Below are positions 10,949 to 22,080 of a stretch of 64,000 nucleotides of DNA, piece by piece; position 1 is the first letter of the stretch; the number at the start of each line of letters is the position of its first letter. The DNA lies in NCBI GenBank assembly GCA_963082975.1, contig OY720347.1, positions 29,529,398 through 29,593,397 of the forward strand, read 5' to 3'. Origin of the DNA: Labia minor (taxonomy: Eukaryota > Arthropoda > Insecta > Dermaptera > Spongiphoridae). The notes under the pieces were generated by a model, which saw nothing but the letters and a program-made list of their open reading frames with translations, was not told where the DNA came from and made no database searches. The position numbers and the translations under genes are program-made.

Positions 10949-11515
10949 CTGACCGACGATAGTAAGGGAGCTATTGTTTTCACACCAAATTTCAAATGTA
11001 GAGATTTTTACATATCTCCATAAATCATGCATTTTCTTAACCAAAAAAAGTATTTTTACCATGATGTCTACAGCTTGAACGGCTCAATTGATAAAATTTG
11101 GTACATTTACATCAGTATGATGAATTGATCAACTTTTGTTGTATACCCGGAAACCGGAAGTGATAGTTTTACCGATCGACAATAAGAAGGGAAGGGTTAT
11201 ATTCACACCAAATTTCACATGAGTAATTTTTTTTACATATCTCCACGAATCATGCACTTTGTATTGGTTTTATCCTCGGGAAAAATCATCTTAATTAGTT
11301 TTTTCTTAATTTAAAATTATATGACGTCACCCAGTCCTTAATGACGTCACAGCCAGCGCCTTCTTATATATTATAAATAAAATAAAATTAAAAATATTTA
11401 TGTTATATCCATATCTGTTTTTTATTGCATTAATAGATACATTTAAATTATTTGAAATTGTTTCTGTAGTTGGAAATTAATTTATTTCAAACCGTTCTGT
11501 GCCTGGCCACAGGTC
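10949..11515 (+). repeat. Interspersed repeat family B, copy 1 (most complete)
   Basis: Starts at GACCGACGATAGTAAGGG and ends at the hairpin CTGTG-CCTGGC-CACAG (about 11498-11513). The sequence contains two related internal blocks: CACCAAATTTCA followed by ACATATCTCCA and a TCATGCA motif. Between them lies a conserved GATAAAATTTGGTACATTTA segment. Two TGACGTCA-like sites lie at about 11322 and 11342. Other copies are at 24928, 37481 (minus) and 55919 (minus). No coding capacity; probably a non-autonomous element. Confidence 0.7.
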
Positions 11516-12405
11516 AACTTATTTCTATTTCATTTATTTGGAAATGACATAGTCTTTAGGATGAGTGTTCAAACCTTATCAAGATCCAAAATTGTAAAAA
11601 TTTATTCAATTAAATAAATTAAAAAATAGTAAAATTTAATTAACTAAAACTTGAATTAATTAATCTCTTGCAGATCTCATTATTTTGAATCAATTTCATG
11701 TATTTAGAATAGGGTGATCCATGTTCAAATCTTGAAAGATCAAACCCTCTTAAAGTAGAAATCAACGAAACTGTCTAAAAAATGATTCAATATAATTTCT
11801 CCAATTAATTTTTGAATACAGATATCATATTCTAGATAATATGAATAAATAAGGGCGTGAAAATAAATAAATAAAAAAAAAAAAAATAAAATAAATAATC
11901 GGATCTGACCCAAAATTTTTCAACAAAAAAAATCTCAATAATAGTAATATTGGTTTTTCAGCATTAGAAAAAGCAGACTTAAATTATTTGTCAAAATGAT
12001 ATTTTTCTCTATAGTGTTATATTTAGTAGTTTTTAAATAAAAAAAAATAAATAAAAAATTGTTTTTGTAAAACATTTTAAATAAAACGGTTAATTTCCCA
12101 TGTTTGGGTGATTGATATTTCTTTTTGTAAAGGTTTTTTTCTCTTAAATGACATCTATATGTTTTTAGTGTAATTACTCATATTCAACAGATTTTTTCCG
12201 ATCAATGTATATATATATATATATAATTTCCCATTGGCTCTCTGTGGATCTTTGAATAGAAATAACAGCGGGATGATTATTTATCTATGTCAATGGGATG
12301 CTTCTGAATGTGATAGATGGATAGATGGAGAATAGAAATTCGATTTCACTTTTTTGATACTGTCTATCAAATCGTAATTGACACATAACAAACCTTCTCT
12401 ATATG
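11516..12405. other. AT-rich spacer
   Basis: A/T runs, with a short (TA)n near 12208-12223. Nothing else was recognised. Confidence 0.4.
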
Positions 12406-12760
12406 TTAATTGCAATGTGTTCGCGAGGGTGCTGTTTCAAACAACCAGTCGCTTCCACTTTCCAAACCCCCTTAACTTCCTCCCTCGCCTCCCCACCCAA
12501 CAACCCCCCTCCCCTTCAATCCTATCCTCCCCCGACTCTGATCGATTCCATCTCGAAAAACGTGACGGGCAATTAATGGTAATTTCTAAAACGGGTCCCT
12601 TGTGGTTTTGAGGCTGTTACAGTAATTACTTTTAGAACCGAGATGGGGTTCTTATTTTATTTGCATAATTGTAATACAGGGTATACGCTTTTAATAAATT
12701 CTCGGGATATTTAATCCACAACGTTCCATTGTTCGTGGGTGAAATTTCGTTGGAACATAG
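12406..12760. other. GC-richer, pyrimidine-rich island
   Basis: Contains a C-rich tract (about 12455-12540) with many CCCC runs, followed by moderate-GC sequence. A 77-codon frame (12378-12611) has no recognisable domain. Possible regulatory or unique conserved sequence. Confidence 0.25.
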
Positions 12761-13253
12761 TGAAGTTAACAAAAAAAAACTGTATTCGGGCTTTTAATAC
12801 ATTAAAAAAAAGAGAAGAAGCATTACAAAGTTCATCTTTATTAAAGATTAACAATATATCATTCATTTGAATGCATCTCAAAATTTTTTTTTTATTATTA
12901 TTTAGCGTATATGAATGTTATTCTATCTCAAAGACATTAGCATATCTAAATAGAGAATTGATGTCTTTATTTAACTTTCAACTTTTAACTGTATAAATGC
13001 ATAGATAAATGGTTAAATTAATATATTCCTTTTTCCATACTAGCACACATAAAAATGTCTATCTATATAAAATAAGATTCACTATATCAAAAAATATGCT
13101 TGTTTATAAACTTTTAAAACTTTCTGTTTATATTAAAACAAACCGGTATCTGATTCAGAAAATGAAGTCTAAGTTTACTCCCTGATGTACGGATCCGTAT
13201 TTAATTTATTAGAATTATTATAAACTATCATAAAAAAATAAATAATTCGGCTC
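12761..13253. other. AT-rich spacer
   Basis: No gene or repeat family recognised. Confidence 0.4.
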
Positions 13254-15348
13254 TGAATTTACTTTCTAAATAAATTAATCCTAATAGTTCGATATATAAA
13301 TATTATATATTTTAGATAATTTATTATTTATAGTCTAGAAATTTTAAACTTCTCTATTGAGGTTCGATGCAAAAACTTGTGATTTTTTAAGTTTTTAAAA
13401 AGGAAATTCCAAATTAGTTAAATCCAATTTTAATTTGTTATTTATTATTATTCATTTATTTTAATATTACAATTTATCTAAATTTAGGGGAGAGTGGATG
13501 ACCATGAGACACTTTTTAACCATCTTTTTGTTATTTATTAATTCTCAAAAATTTGACTAATGTACGTGCAACCTTTCTCCACATTATTAAATAACTTTAA
13601 TCCATTGTAGAAAAATTAATAAAAAAATATTTAGTAGGCTTGTATATTGTTCCAGGGTGAACTACTTAGTGGCTCACGCTGAGACAATGAAAAGTAAAGA
13701 TAAATTAGCTGGAGTGTCTCCACTCGACTATCTCGCAATTTGAATTGGATTAAATAACATAATATATTATATTTAAATTAAATTTAATTAATTATAAATT
13801 ATAAATAATAAATAATAAATATTAAACCAGCGCATGTTTGGCTTTTTGTTGATGGCACCACGTCACGTGTTGACGCGTGAGATTTTCAGTGTTAAAAAAT
13901 TAATTCTGGTAATTTCAGCGAATCAATCAAGCTGAAATTCTATATATAGCAGTTTTATATAATTATTAATCATGTGAAAAATTATCAAACATATATCTTT
14001 ATTTTTACGGTCACTTTAGAGGAAAAAAAATCAAAACGTTGTAGGTAATGACCCTCTTCCGGTTGAGCTACATTTCTCAAAAGTTGATAGAAAACTATGA
14101 ATTTTGAATAATGTCCATGTACCAAATTTCATCATTCTAGCTCAAACCGTTTTTGCGTAATCTTGCCTACATACATACACACATACACACATACACACAT
14201 ACACACACACATACACACACACAGACATTTTTCTCAACCTTAGTGAAAATGATTCAGGAACCTTCAAAACGTATAAAAACATCAAAATCTCAACATCATG
14301 AACATGAATTTACTTTCTAAATAAATTAATCCTAATAGTTCGATATATAAATATTATATATTTTAGATAATTTATTATTTATAGTCTAGAAATTTTAAAC
14401 TTCTCTATTGAGGTTCGATGCAAAAACTTGTGATTTTTTAAGTTTTTAAAAAGGAAATTCCAAATTAGTTAAATCCAATTTTAATTTGTTATTTATTATT
14501 ATTCATTTATTTTAATATTACAATTTATCTAAATTTAGGGGAGAGTGGATGACCATGAGACACTTTTTAACCATCTTTTTGTTATTTATTAATTCTCAAA
14601 AATTTGACTAATGTACGTGCAACCTTTCTCCACATTATTAAATAACTTTAATCCATTGTAGAAAAATTAATAAAAAAATATTTAGTAGGCTTGTATATTG
14701 TTCCAGGGTGAACTACTTAGTGGCTCACGCTGAGACAATGAAAAGTAAAGATAAATTAGCTGGAGTGTCTCCACTCGACTATCTCGCAATTTGAATTGGA
14801 TTAAATAACATAATATATTATATTTAAATTAAATTTAATTAATTATAAATTATAAATAATAAATAATAAATATTAAACCAGCGCATGTTTGGCTTTTTGT
14901 TGATGGCACCACGTCACGTGTTGACGCGTGAGATTTTCAGTGTTAAAAAATTAATTCTGGTAATTTCAGCGAATCAATCAAGCTGAAATTCTATATATAG
15001 CAGTTTTATATAATTATTAATCATGTGAAAAATTATCAAACATATATCTTTATTTTTACGGTCACTTTAGAGGAAAAAAAATCAAAACGTTGTAGGTAAT
15101 GACCCTCTTCCGGTTGAGCTACATTTCTCAAAAGTTGATAGAAAACTATGAATTTTGAATAATGTCCATGTACCAAATTTCATCATTCTAGCTCAAACCG
15201 TTTTTGCGTAATCTTGCCTACATACATACACACATACACACATACACACATACACACACACATACACACACACAGACATTTTTCTCAACCTTAGTGAAAA
15301 TGATTCAGGAACCTTCAAAACGTATAAAAACATCAAAATCTCAACATC
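13254..15348. repeat. 1,051-bp tandem duplication (two copies)
   Basis: The segment 13254-14297 recurs at 14305-15348 with a constant offset of 1,051 bp. I found no difference over the 1,044 bp compared by eye. Each copy holds about 450 bp of AT-rich unique sequence followed by most of a repeat A element. It is either a very recent duplication or an assembly artefact (for example two haplotypes placed in series). Confidence 0.92.
13709..14297 (+). repeat. Repeat family A, copy 1 (3' end cut by the duplication)
   Basis: Starts CTGGAGTGTCTCCACTCGAC with ACTATCTCGC following. It then has an AT-rich block, a conserved GC-richer block (TGGCACCACGTCACGTG), a TATA-like CTATATATAG, a CATA/CACA microsatellite (about 14164-14225) and a conserved tail. 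The terminal hairpin is missing because the copy stops at the duplication junction. Confidence 0.85.
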
Positions 15349-15390
15349 GAAAATTTTCATGATCGCAATACTATCTCTGGCGAGATAGTA
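14760..15390 (+). repeat. Repeat family A, copy 2 (full length, with terminal hairpin)
   Basis: The reference copy for the family, about 630 bp. The start has ACTATCTCGC (subterminal) and the end has its complement GCGAGATAGT. The last 22 nt (15369-15390) form a perfect 9-bp hairpin, TACTATCTC-TGGC-GAGATAGTA. A CATA/CACA microsatellite sits in the middle. Subterminal inverted repeats, a central microsatellite and a 3' hairpin, with no coding sequence, match the architecture described for Helentron-derived non-autonomous elements (HINE/DINE-1 type). This assignment is by architecture, not by homology. Confidence 0.75.
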
Positions 15391-16370
15391 AAAACTAAAT
15401 AAATGAATTACAATTTACTTGAACTTGTTTTTTCAAGAAAATAAAATTATTTAAATTATAATGAAATAAAACTATTAGAAATTTATATTTTCTAATTTGG
15501 ATTATAACGAACTGCTTGATTTTTGTTGATATTCTTTATTTCTCATCACCTTTAAGAGCCTAATAATTTCGAATCAAAATACCAAAATATATGATTATCA
15601 GTTTTTATTAATTAAATTTAAACCAAAAGTTGAATAAAATATTAAATTTTTTATATAATAATAATAATACACTGCTCACAATTTGAAGTGGACCACTCGC
15701 AAAAATTCGAATATTTTAATTTTAATTAATAGTTCGACCTTAAAACCTTATTTATTCAATAGTAATATTTAATAATTCAACAACACTATCATCAGACTGA
15801 TGATTTCACAGAAGGATAGATAGAGACTGTCAGGAATTAGTATTATAGATATTTGCTTAAAACCCATGTCAAAGCTTTTAATTCTATTTATAAATAAAAG
15901 CTATTTTATTTACACTACCAAAAATAATATTAACTGTCACCTCATGAGAAATTCCTATTTAAATATAAAATATGAAAAATTTTAAATTTAAAATTTAATG
16001 AGTTTAATTAAATTATATTTTTGAATTTCTTTTTTTTTTAAATTTACTTTTTTATTATATTAAAACTTTTTTAATTAAAAAAGAAAAGCAAAAAAGACAT
16101 GAAAAAAATGAATGATATTTATAAAATTACTGTGTATTTTAATTTATTTAAATAATACATAATTGGGCTTTTTCTCACTGAAAATAACAACGTATGGTAA
16201 TCATTAAATCCCTATTATTTATGTTGTAAATGTAAAATAAAAAAAAAATATGCATTAGCTAGAAACCAGTTATAATAATGAAAATGCAGGGAAAAAAAGA
16301 TAAAAAAATAAAAAGAAATCAGAATACGGGGTTATTTTTAAAGAGGGAATTTCTTTTTTCTAGAGGATAA
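15391..16370. other. AT-rich spacer
   Basis: No gene or repeat family seen; several A/T homopolymer runs. Confidence 0.4.
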
Positions 16371-17050
16371 ATGCACCAAGGACTTTCCGTTAAGTAAAGA
16401 GAAGTCCCTCTCTCCTCATCCTCTCTTCCTCTCCAACCAACCACTGTTACAAACCGCGACTTGTCTTCATTTGTTACCCTTTGTGTTCTTATCTAACAAG
16501 AAAAGTTTTACCTGCGCCGATTTTTCAAAAACGATTTGCTGAAAACAAAGCCCGGACTATTTTGGCCGCAAAGTTTGAAACAATTGCAAGGCAATTCGAT
16601 GCCGTCGACGGGGATTTCTCTGGAGTCAATTTGAAGTCAGCCCGGGAGACACATGAGCGGCCCCTTTATAGAGATTGGCTTGGGGCCCGACCGAATCAAA
16701 ATGCGCAAGCAAGCCTCAAATTATCTGGCAGAGGCATTCGATCCAGATTGGCGGTGCTCAAAGCCCAAGCTCTCCTTGCCATCGATTGCATCAGCCTTGG
16801 CCACTTTGAATTCATAGTCAGGGGGCTCCGCCCCGTGAAACCCTCCCCCCCCCCCCCGGTTGGTTTCTGAATGCTTTGCGCCATGTTCTGCACGATTTCC
16901 CAAGCGGCAAAACTCGCCGATAAAACATCAGTGCCCGTGTGAAAAACACGATTAATTCACTTGAAGCGCAACAAGAACTTGTTTTGTGGAGGATTTGAAA
17001 ACCCGAAGCCATAACGACCGAGAAGACCACCCGAAATTACTTCCCCGCTT
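16371..17050. other. Large GC-richer unique island
   Basis: The longest non-repetitive GC-richer block in the window. It starts with a pyrimidine-rich stretch (16380-16440) and includes a run of about 14 C (16845-16858). Overlapping frames on both strands (129 codons at 16481-16870 +, 60-70 codons on the minus strand) are open only because of composition, and the forward one lacks an ATG start. No domain, splice pattern or transposon ends recognised. Best guess is conserved non-coding or promoter sequence. Confidence 0.3.
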
Positions 17051-18558
17051 GTATGCGAATTCTATTTTATAAAAGAAAGGAGATCAGACACAATGCCATG
17101 CTTTATTGAATCCATTAATAAAATAATGAAACAAAAACAAAAAAAAAAATGAATAAAAGCGATGTCAACATTTTATTAATTGGAACAATAGGTATGTGGC
17201 CTGAAATATTTACTAAAATGTTTCTGCTGGTAAGAGAATGAACGAATATAAAATCTCTAATAGAATAGATAAAAAAAAAATTAAATAAAAAGTTTTTTCG
17301 ATTGATTTCAAAACCCCCTTTGCGTAATTCTATTTTTTAGGATTCATTTATTTTTTTTTTATTCTATTCAATTATTGTCGTTTTTTAAAAACACGTTCAA
17401 TGAATGCATGTTTTTAAACATTAATCCCCTTCACATTTATATCGATAAACAAAATAGGATCAAAAATAATCTTATTAAGTTTTATTGGTTGTTCTAGGCC
17501 TTTTTTCCACTTCAATTAGGGATCAAATTGATTACACTAAAATTATCAGGTTGATGTGTGTATTATAAAAACAAAAAATTTCAAATAATTAAAGAAAGTT
17601 ATTTATTAATATGAAAATATGCTAAGAGTAGAGAAGAATGTCTATAAATAAGTCTTGAATAAATACTCTAAATAATTTCAAATTAGTATGTATGAAGTAA
17701 AGATATTTCCCGATAATAAATTCCCTAATTATTTTCAACATATGAAGATCCAGATAAATTTGAGGGGATGCTTTTTTTTATTTTAAGAAAAAACTAATAA
17801 AAGTATTTTTAACGATTTTAACGAATTGTAAAATATTTTGTTCATTGTCACTTCTAATATGTGAAAAATAACAAAATCTAAGTCCTGAATATAGCTCTAG
17901 TGTGGGACCGAAAAGTCAACATTATTTGAGAAAATGAAGTTAAAGAATTTTATTTATAAACCTTCTCTTTTTATCATCAAATATTTATCTAAGTTATTTA
18001 TGAATAAAACAGATAATATAATAATAAATATAATTAAAATATAAAATATTAAATTTTTAAAAAATTTGAATTATATAAAAAATTATGAATTTTTTTTTAT
18101 TTTTTAATTAAGAAATATTTATTCTAATGCAAGTGTAAGGAGAAGTTTTGAATTCCTCATCCTTATGCATATACATTATTTTAGATACTTAAATAATTTT
18201 AAGAAGATCTTATAGTACAATTATGAATATTTCTTTTTATTTATTTATGTAAAAATCAATTCAATTAATTAATTAATTAATTAATTTCAGAAATAGATGG
18301 TTTCTAAATTCTGAATTTATTAACATACTAATTTATCCTGTTTAATTTAAAGACATATCGTAATATTAAATAATATGAATATCAAAAAAAAAAATTATAA
18401 AATAACGTTTTTTCCATGGACAAAAAAATAATTTTTCTATAAGCCTGACAAAGTTTATGGATAAATTACTTCAAATACAACGAAAAACGTTGAGCGCATT
18501 TAGTATTCATTTGCTTTCCATTTGATCATATGCAATTAAATTCCTTTTTAGAGCTATA

Positions 18559-18600
<42 letters not shown>

Positions 18601-20521
18601 TTACATACCACATTAAAACACTTCATTAACAAGTATTCATTAATACTATTTCTTCTAATATAATCAACCGTTTTGGATTTGATTGATAATATGTAAATTT
18701 AAGAAAATAATAATTTTTTTAAAATTTGTTACACACTTTGATATAAGTATATTACACTGAAAAATAATAAAAGATTATTTTCTTAGCTCTTAATCTATCA
18801 ATTTTTTAAAAATTAATTAAAAAATTTGTCAGTTTATGTGTTTAATAAAATTTTTATTATTACAAAAATTTGACTTGATGTTTATTATAAATAAATAAAA
18901 CTAAATGCGCCGAATGGTTATGAATGAATTGCTTTATATACAACGGAAAACTTTGGGCGGATTTAGTTTTATTTGTTGATGAAAAATCGATTTCAATTTG
19001 TCAAAAGACCGAACAGACAGACAGACATGAAGCAAAGTTGATAAAAACTTTATAATTATAATAAATCACTAAATATTGTATGTCAGGAATACCAAAATTG
19101 TTAATTTATATAATTTTAAAAATATTTTTTATATTAATTTATTTTTATATAATGCAAGTAAATATTTATTTAGTATATTTTCTTCTTTTATTTATTTATT
19201 ATTTTTTTTTAAATAAAAACATAACTCAAAGGTCCTTTTTCAAAGGAAAAAATAATATAGGGTGATAGGAAAGTTTCAGATGTGGATATTTCCACAACAA
19301 TGAGCATCCTTTATACATTTCCATTCATTACAAATTTTCTCTTTGAAATTGTGAACAATCAATTTATCATCGAATAACTAGACTCGTTTAAAAATTAGCA
19401 TATATGAAATTCCCAGATGAACGTTATCAAACAATTCTTAATCTTCTACTGATCAAAAACAAAAAAAAAATATTAGAGGAATATAATAACTTTTTATTAT
19501 TTAGAATTTTTTTCAATGTAATAAACAGTTTTGAAAAAAAAAATATTTTTTTTAATACTCAGAATTCATTATTTAATTCTAATAAATGATTTAAAATACT
19601 TTCAATGTTTTTTTTTGATATTTTTTTATGAATATTTTATTTCAAGATTTTATTAAAGAGTTCTTTAAAGATTGATCACAAGTACCATTTTTATATTTTT
19701 CCGAAAAAGGAAAATGATTGTTTTTTACATTTTAGTGAAGGTAAAAAAAATTCCAAAAAACAAAGAGAAATTGTTCAATGATGAATCAAGTTATAATTTT
19801 ATTTATAAATAAATGTTTTAAAATCGACATTAATTAATTTAAACTGTGTTTAAGAGTGGTAAGGCGTGGACTTATAATTTACCTTGGAGGGGAAAGAGCT
19901 TTGATTTAATAGATATAAATCATCCTTCCTCCTTAGAATTTTTATTTTGGAAATATTAAATTAATATTAATGTTTATATTATGATAATTAATTTATAAAT
20001 GAAAGAATAAAGCTATAAAGTGTTATTATTTGTAATTTGGTATATTTAATATTTACTTAAAATAATGTGTTTTATTTTAAATAATTCTAGCTAGATTCAA
20101 TATTTACATTAAATAATGAATTTATGTCAATACTAGTTCAGAAATTTAGTTCTATAAGTCGAGTTTTATTTCTCAACAAGATCATAAAAATTGATTATAT
20201 CCATATTCAAATGCAATATCTAATAAGAAAATATGTAGGTATGTTGAGTAAATGAGCATATGTCATAGTTAAGAATTGAATAAAACTAAGATTTACTCTT
20301 GGAAAAAGAGACCAGGAGCAAGCAGTACATGCCAGTTGATTTGCAGTTCTAAGAGAACTATGCAGCTAGTATATCTTATAATAATAATACGTAGGCATAT
20401 TAATAAATAATAAAAATTTGTATATTTATACTAATTAAAATCGAAAACGTGAAACATTGTGGATGAATCAATAGTATGAACAGTTGACATAATCATCATT
20501 TAATAATAATATAAAAAAAAT
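17051..20521. other. AT-rich spacer
   Basis: Contains a (TA)n run at about 18560-18598, (TTAA)n at about 18262-18287 and the two D-repeat copies listed separately. Small frames (19080-19265, 19404-19589) are low-complexity and not supported as genes. Confidence 0.45.
18440..19035 (+). repeat. Two diverged copies of a short repeat (family D)
   Basis: The stretch near 18460-18525 (ATACAACGAAAAACGTTGAG and the following CGCATTTAGTATTCATTTG) resembles 18930-18985 (ATACAACGGAAAACTTTGGG, then CGGATTTAGTTTTATTTG). The second copy is followed by ACCGAACAGACAGACAGACA, a microsatellite-flanked layout like families A-C. Divergence is high. Confidence 0.4.
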
Positions 20522-21228
20522 CTGGAGTGTCTCCACTCGACTATTTCGCAAATTTGAATTGGTTTAATTAACATATAAAATATGTAAATTAAATTTAATT
20601 AATTAAATTATAAATTAAGTATAATTGTTAGTGAATTTTAATTAATTAATTAATTTAAAAAAATTTTAATTTATAGTATAGTATTGTTTTTGAATTAAAT
20701 TAATTAATTAACATAGATTAAATTGATATTTAAAACCTTTACCTTCATTTTTAAGTCAAAATTTAAAAATTTAAAAAATTAATACTTTGTAGATGTCACC
20801 ACGCCACGTGCTGGGGGGTGATTGGCAGTCAATATGTTAAAATATTTATAAAATTAATTCCGTTACTTTCAGCGATTCGATCAAACTGAAATTATATCTA
20901 TAGCAGTTTTATTCAATTTTTAATCATGTGAAAAACTATCAAACTTATATCTTTATTTTTACGGTCAGTTTAGAGGAAAAATAATATGAAAAAGTGGTAG
21001 GTAAAGGTCCTCTTCCGAATCAGCTACATTTCTCATAAGTTGATAAAAAAAACTACGAATTTTGAATAATGATCGTTTACCAAATTTACCAAATTTATTT
21101 AATCTTGTCAACACACAAACAAAGAGATAGAGAGAGAGGGATATTTTTCTCAGCCTTAGTGAAAATGTGTCAGGGGCCTTCAAAATGTATAAAAAGACCA
21201 AAATCTTGTGATCACTGATGAGATAGTA
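20522..21228 (+). repeat. Repeat family A, copy 3 (diverged)
   Basis: Starts CTGGAGTGTCTCCACTCGAC and ends GATGAGATAGTA; the terminal hairpin is degraded. The CACGTG block reads CACGCCACGTGCTGG. It has a longer AT-rich interior than the other copies and many substitutions, so an older insertion. Confidence 0.75.
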
Positions 21229-21904
21229 AAAAACAATGTGTTTAACCATTTATATATTTTAATAATAATTATGTTAGCTATTCCCGTATTAATATATTAA
21301 TTATTATTGCTTTGTTTTTCATTATAATTGTAATAATGTTAGCGTTTTCAAAATATACTTTAATTTTATATTATTTTGAAAATTGACTTTTTAAAACAGT
21401 TTTTAAAAAATAAAATAAAATTACAAACTTAGTCGACAAAGAAATTGAAAAATATTTTTTTTTCAATATTGATAATTAAATTTAACCAATTTTACTAATT
21501 GGATGTAAATAAAAATAAAATGTATTTTTATATTTAAAAATATTCGCAAAAAAACTAATGATCAATTTTCTTATGAATTTATTTATTCATATAAAACAGT
21601 TTTATTTTTAATAAATTGCAAGTATTCAATTAAAACTACATTCTTCAAGGCCTTTATAAATTCAATTTTATTATTAAATTCATTTATTAATTTGTCAGTT
21701 TGTCTACGTTGGTTTTCCCATTGGTTTAACATCATTTGGCTGTTAAAATAATACTTTAAAATCCCACAGTTCAAATTATTATTTTTATTTTATTTTTTTT
21801 TATTTAAATATTTTATTAAATTTATTATTAATAAATTGAATAATAAAATAATCAAAATCTGTTTTTAAACATTTAAACATTAAAGTAAATATTCTAAGTT
21901 TAAA
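21229..21904. other. AT-rich spacer
   Basis: A/T homopolymers only; no gene recognised. Confidence 0.4.
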
Positions 21905-22080
21905 TTGGGTGGCTGGTATTGTTGGTTGCATACATGCCAGGGGCTCCTAGCCAAGAAACGTTCAGTCAGTCGCTGTCGTGTGAGTGCGCACACCGGGCGG
22001 GCGACGCTCTGTCTACAGCGAAAGTGCAAGTGAATTTTCCATTAAAATTATCATAATTCACTAATACTAGGTAACCAATT
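21905..22080 (+). promoter_or_regulatory. Possible promoter / 5'UTR exon-like island
   Basis: A sharply bounded GC-rich patch. It has tandem initiator-like TCAGTCAGTC (about 21971-21980), a CpG-rich segment (GTGCGCACACCGGGCGGGCG) and then a mixed leader that meets a plausible splice donor AG|GTAACC at about 22070. Arthropod core promoters often centre on TCAGT. There is no downstream coding exon in the window to confirm it, so this is a weak call. Confidence 0.2.

Noticed and set aside
16481-16870. 129-codon frame in the GC-richer island
   Set aside because: No ATG at the start, no recognisable domain, runs into a poly(C) tract, and the opposite strand is equally open; composition effect.
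18560-18598. (TA)n tracts read as TATA boxes or promoters
   Set aside because: Plain (TA)n microsatellites occur about a dozen times in the window with no associated gene.
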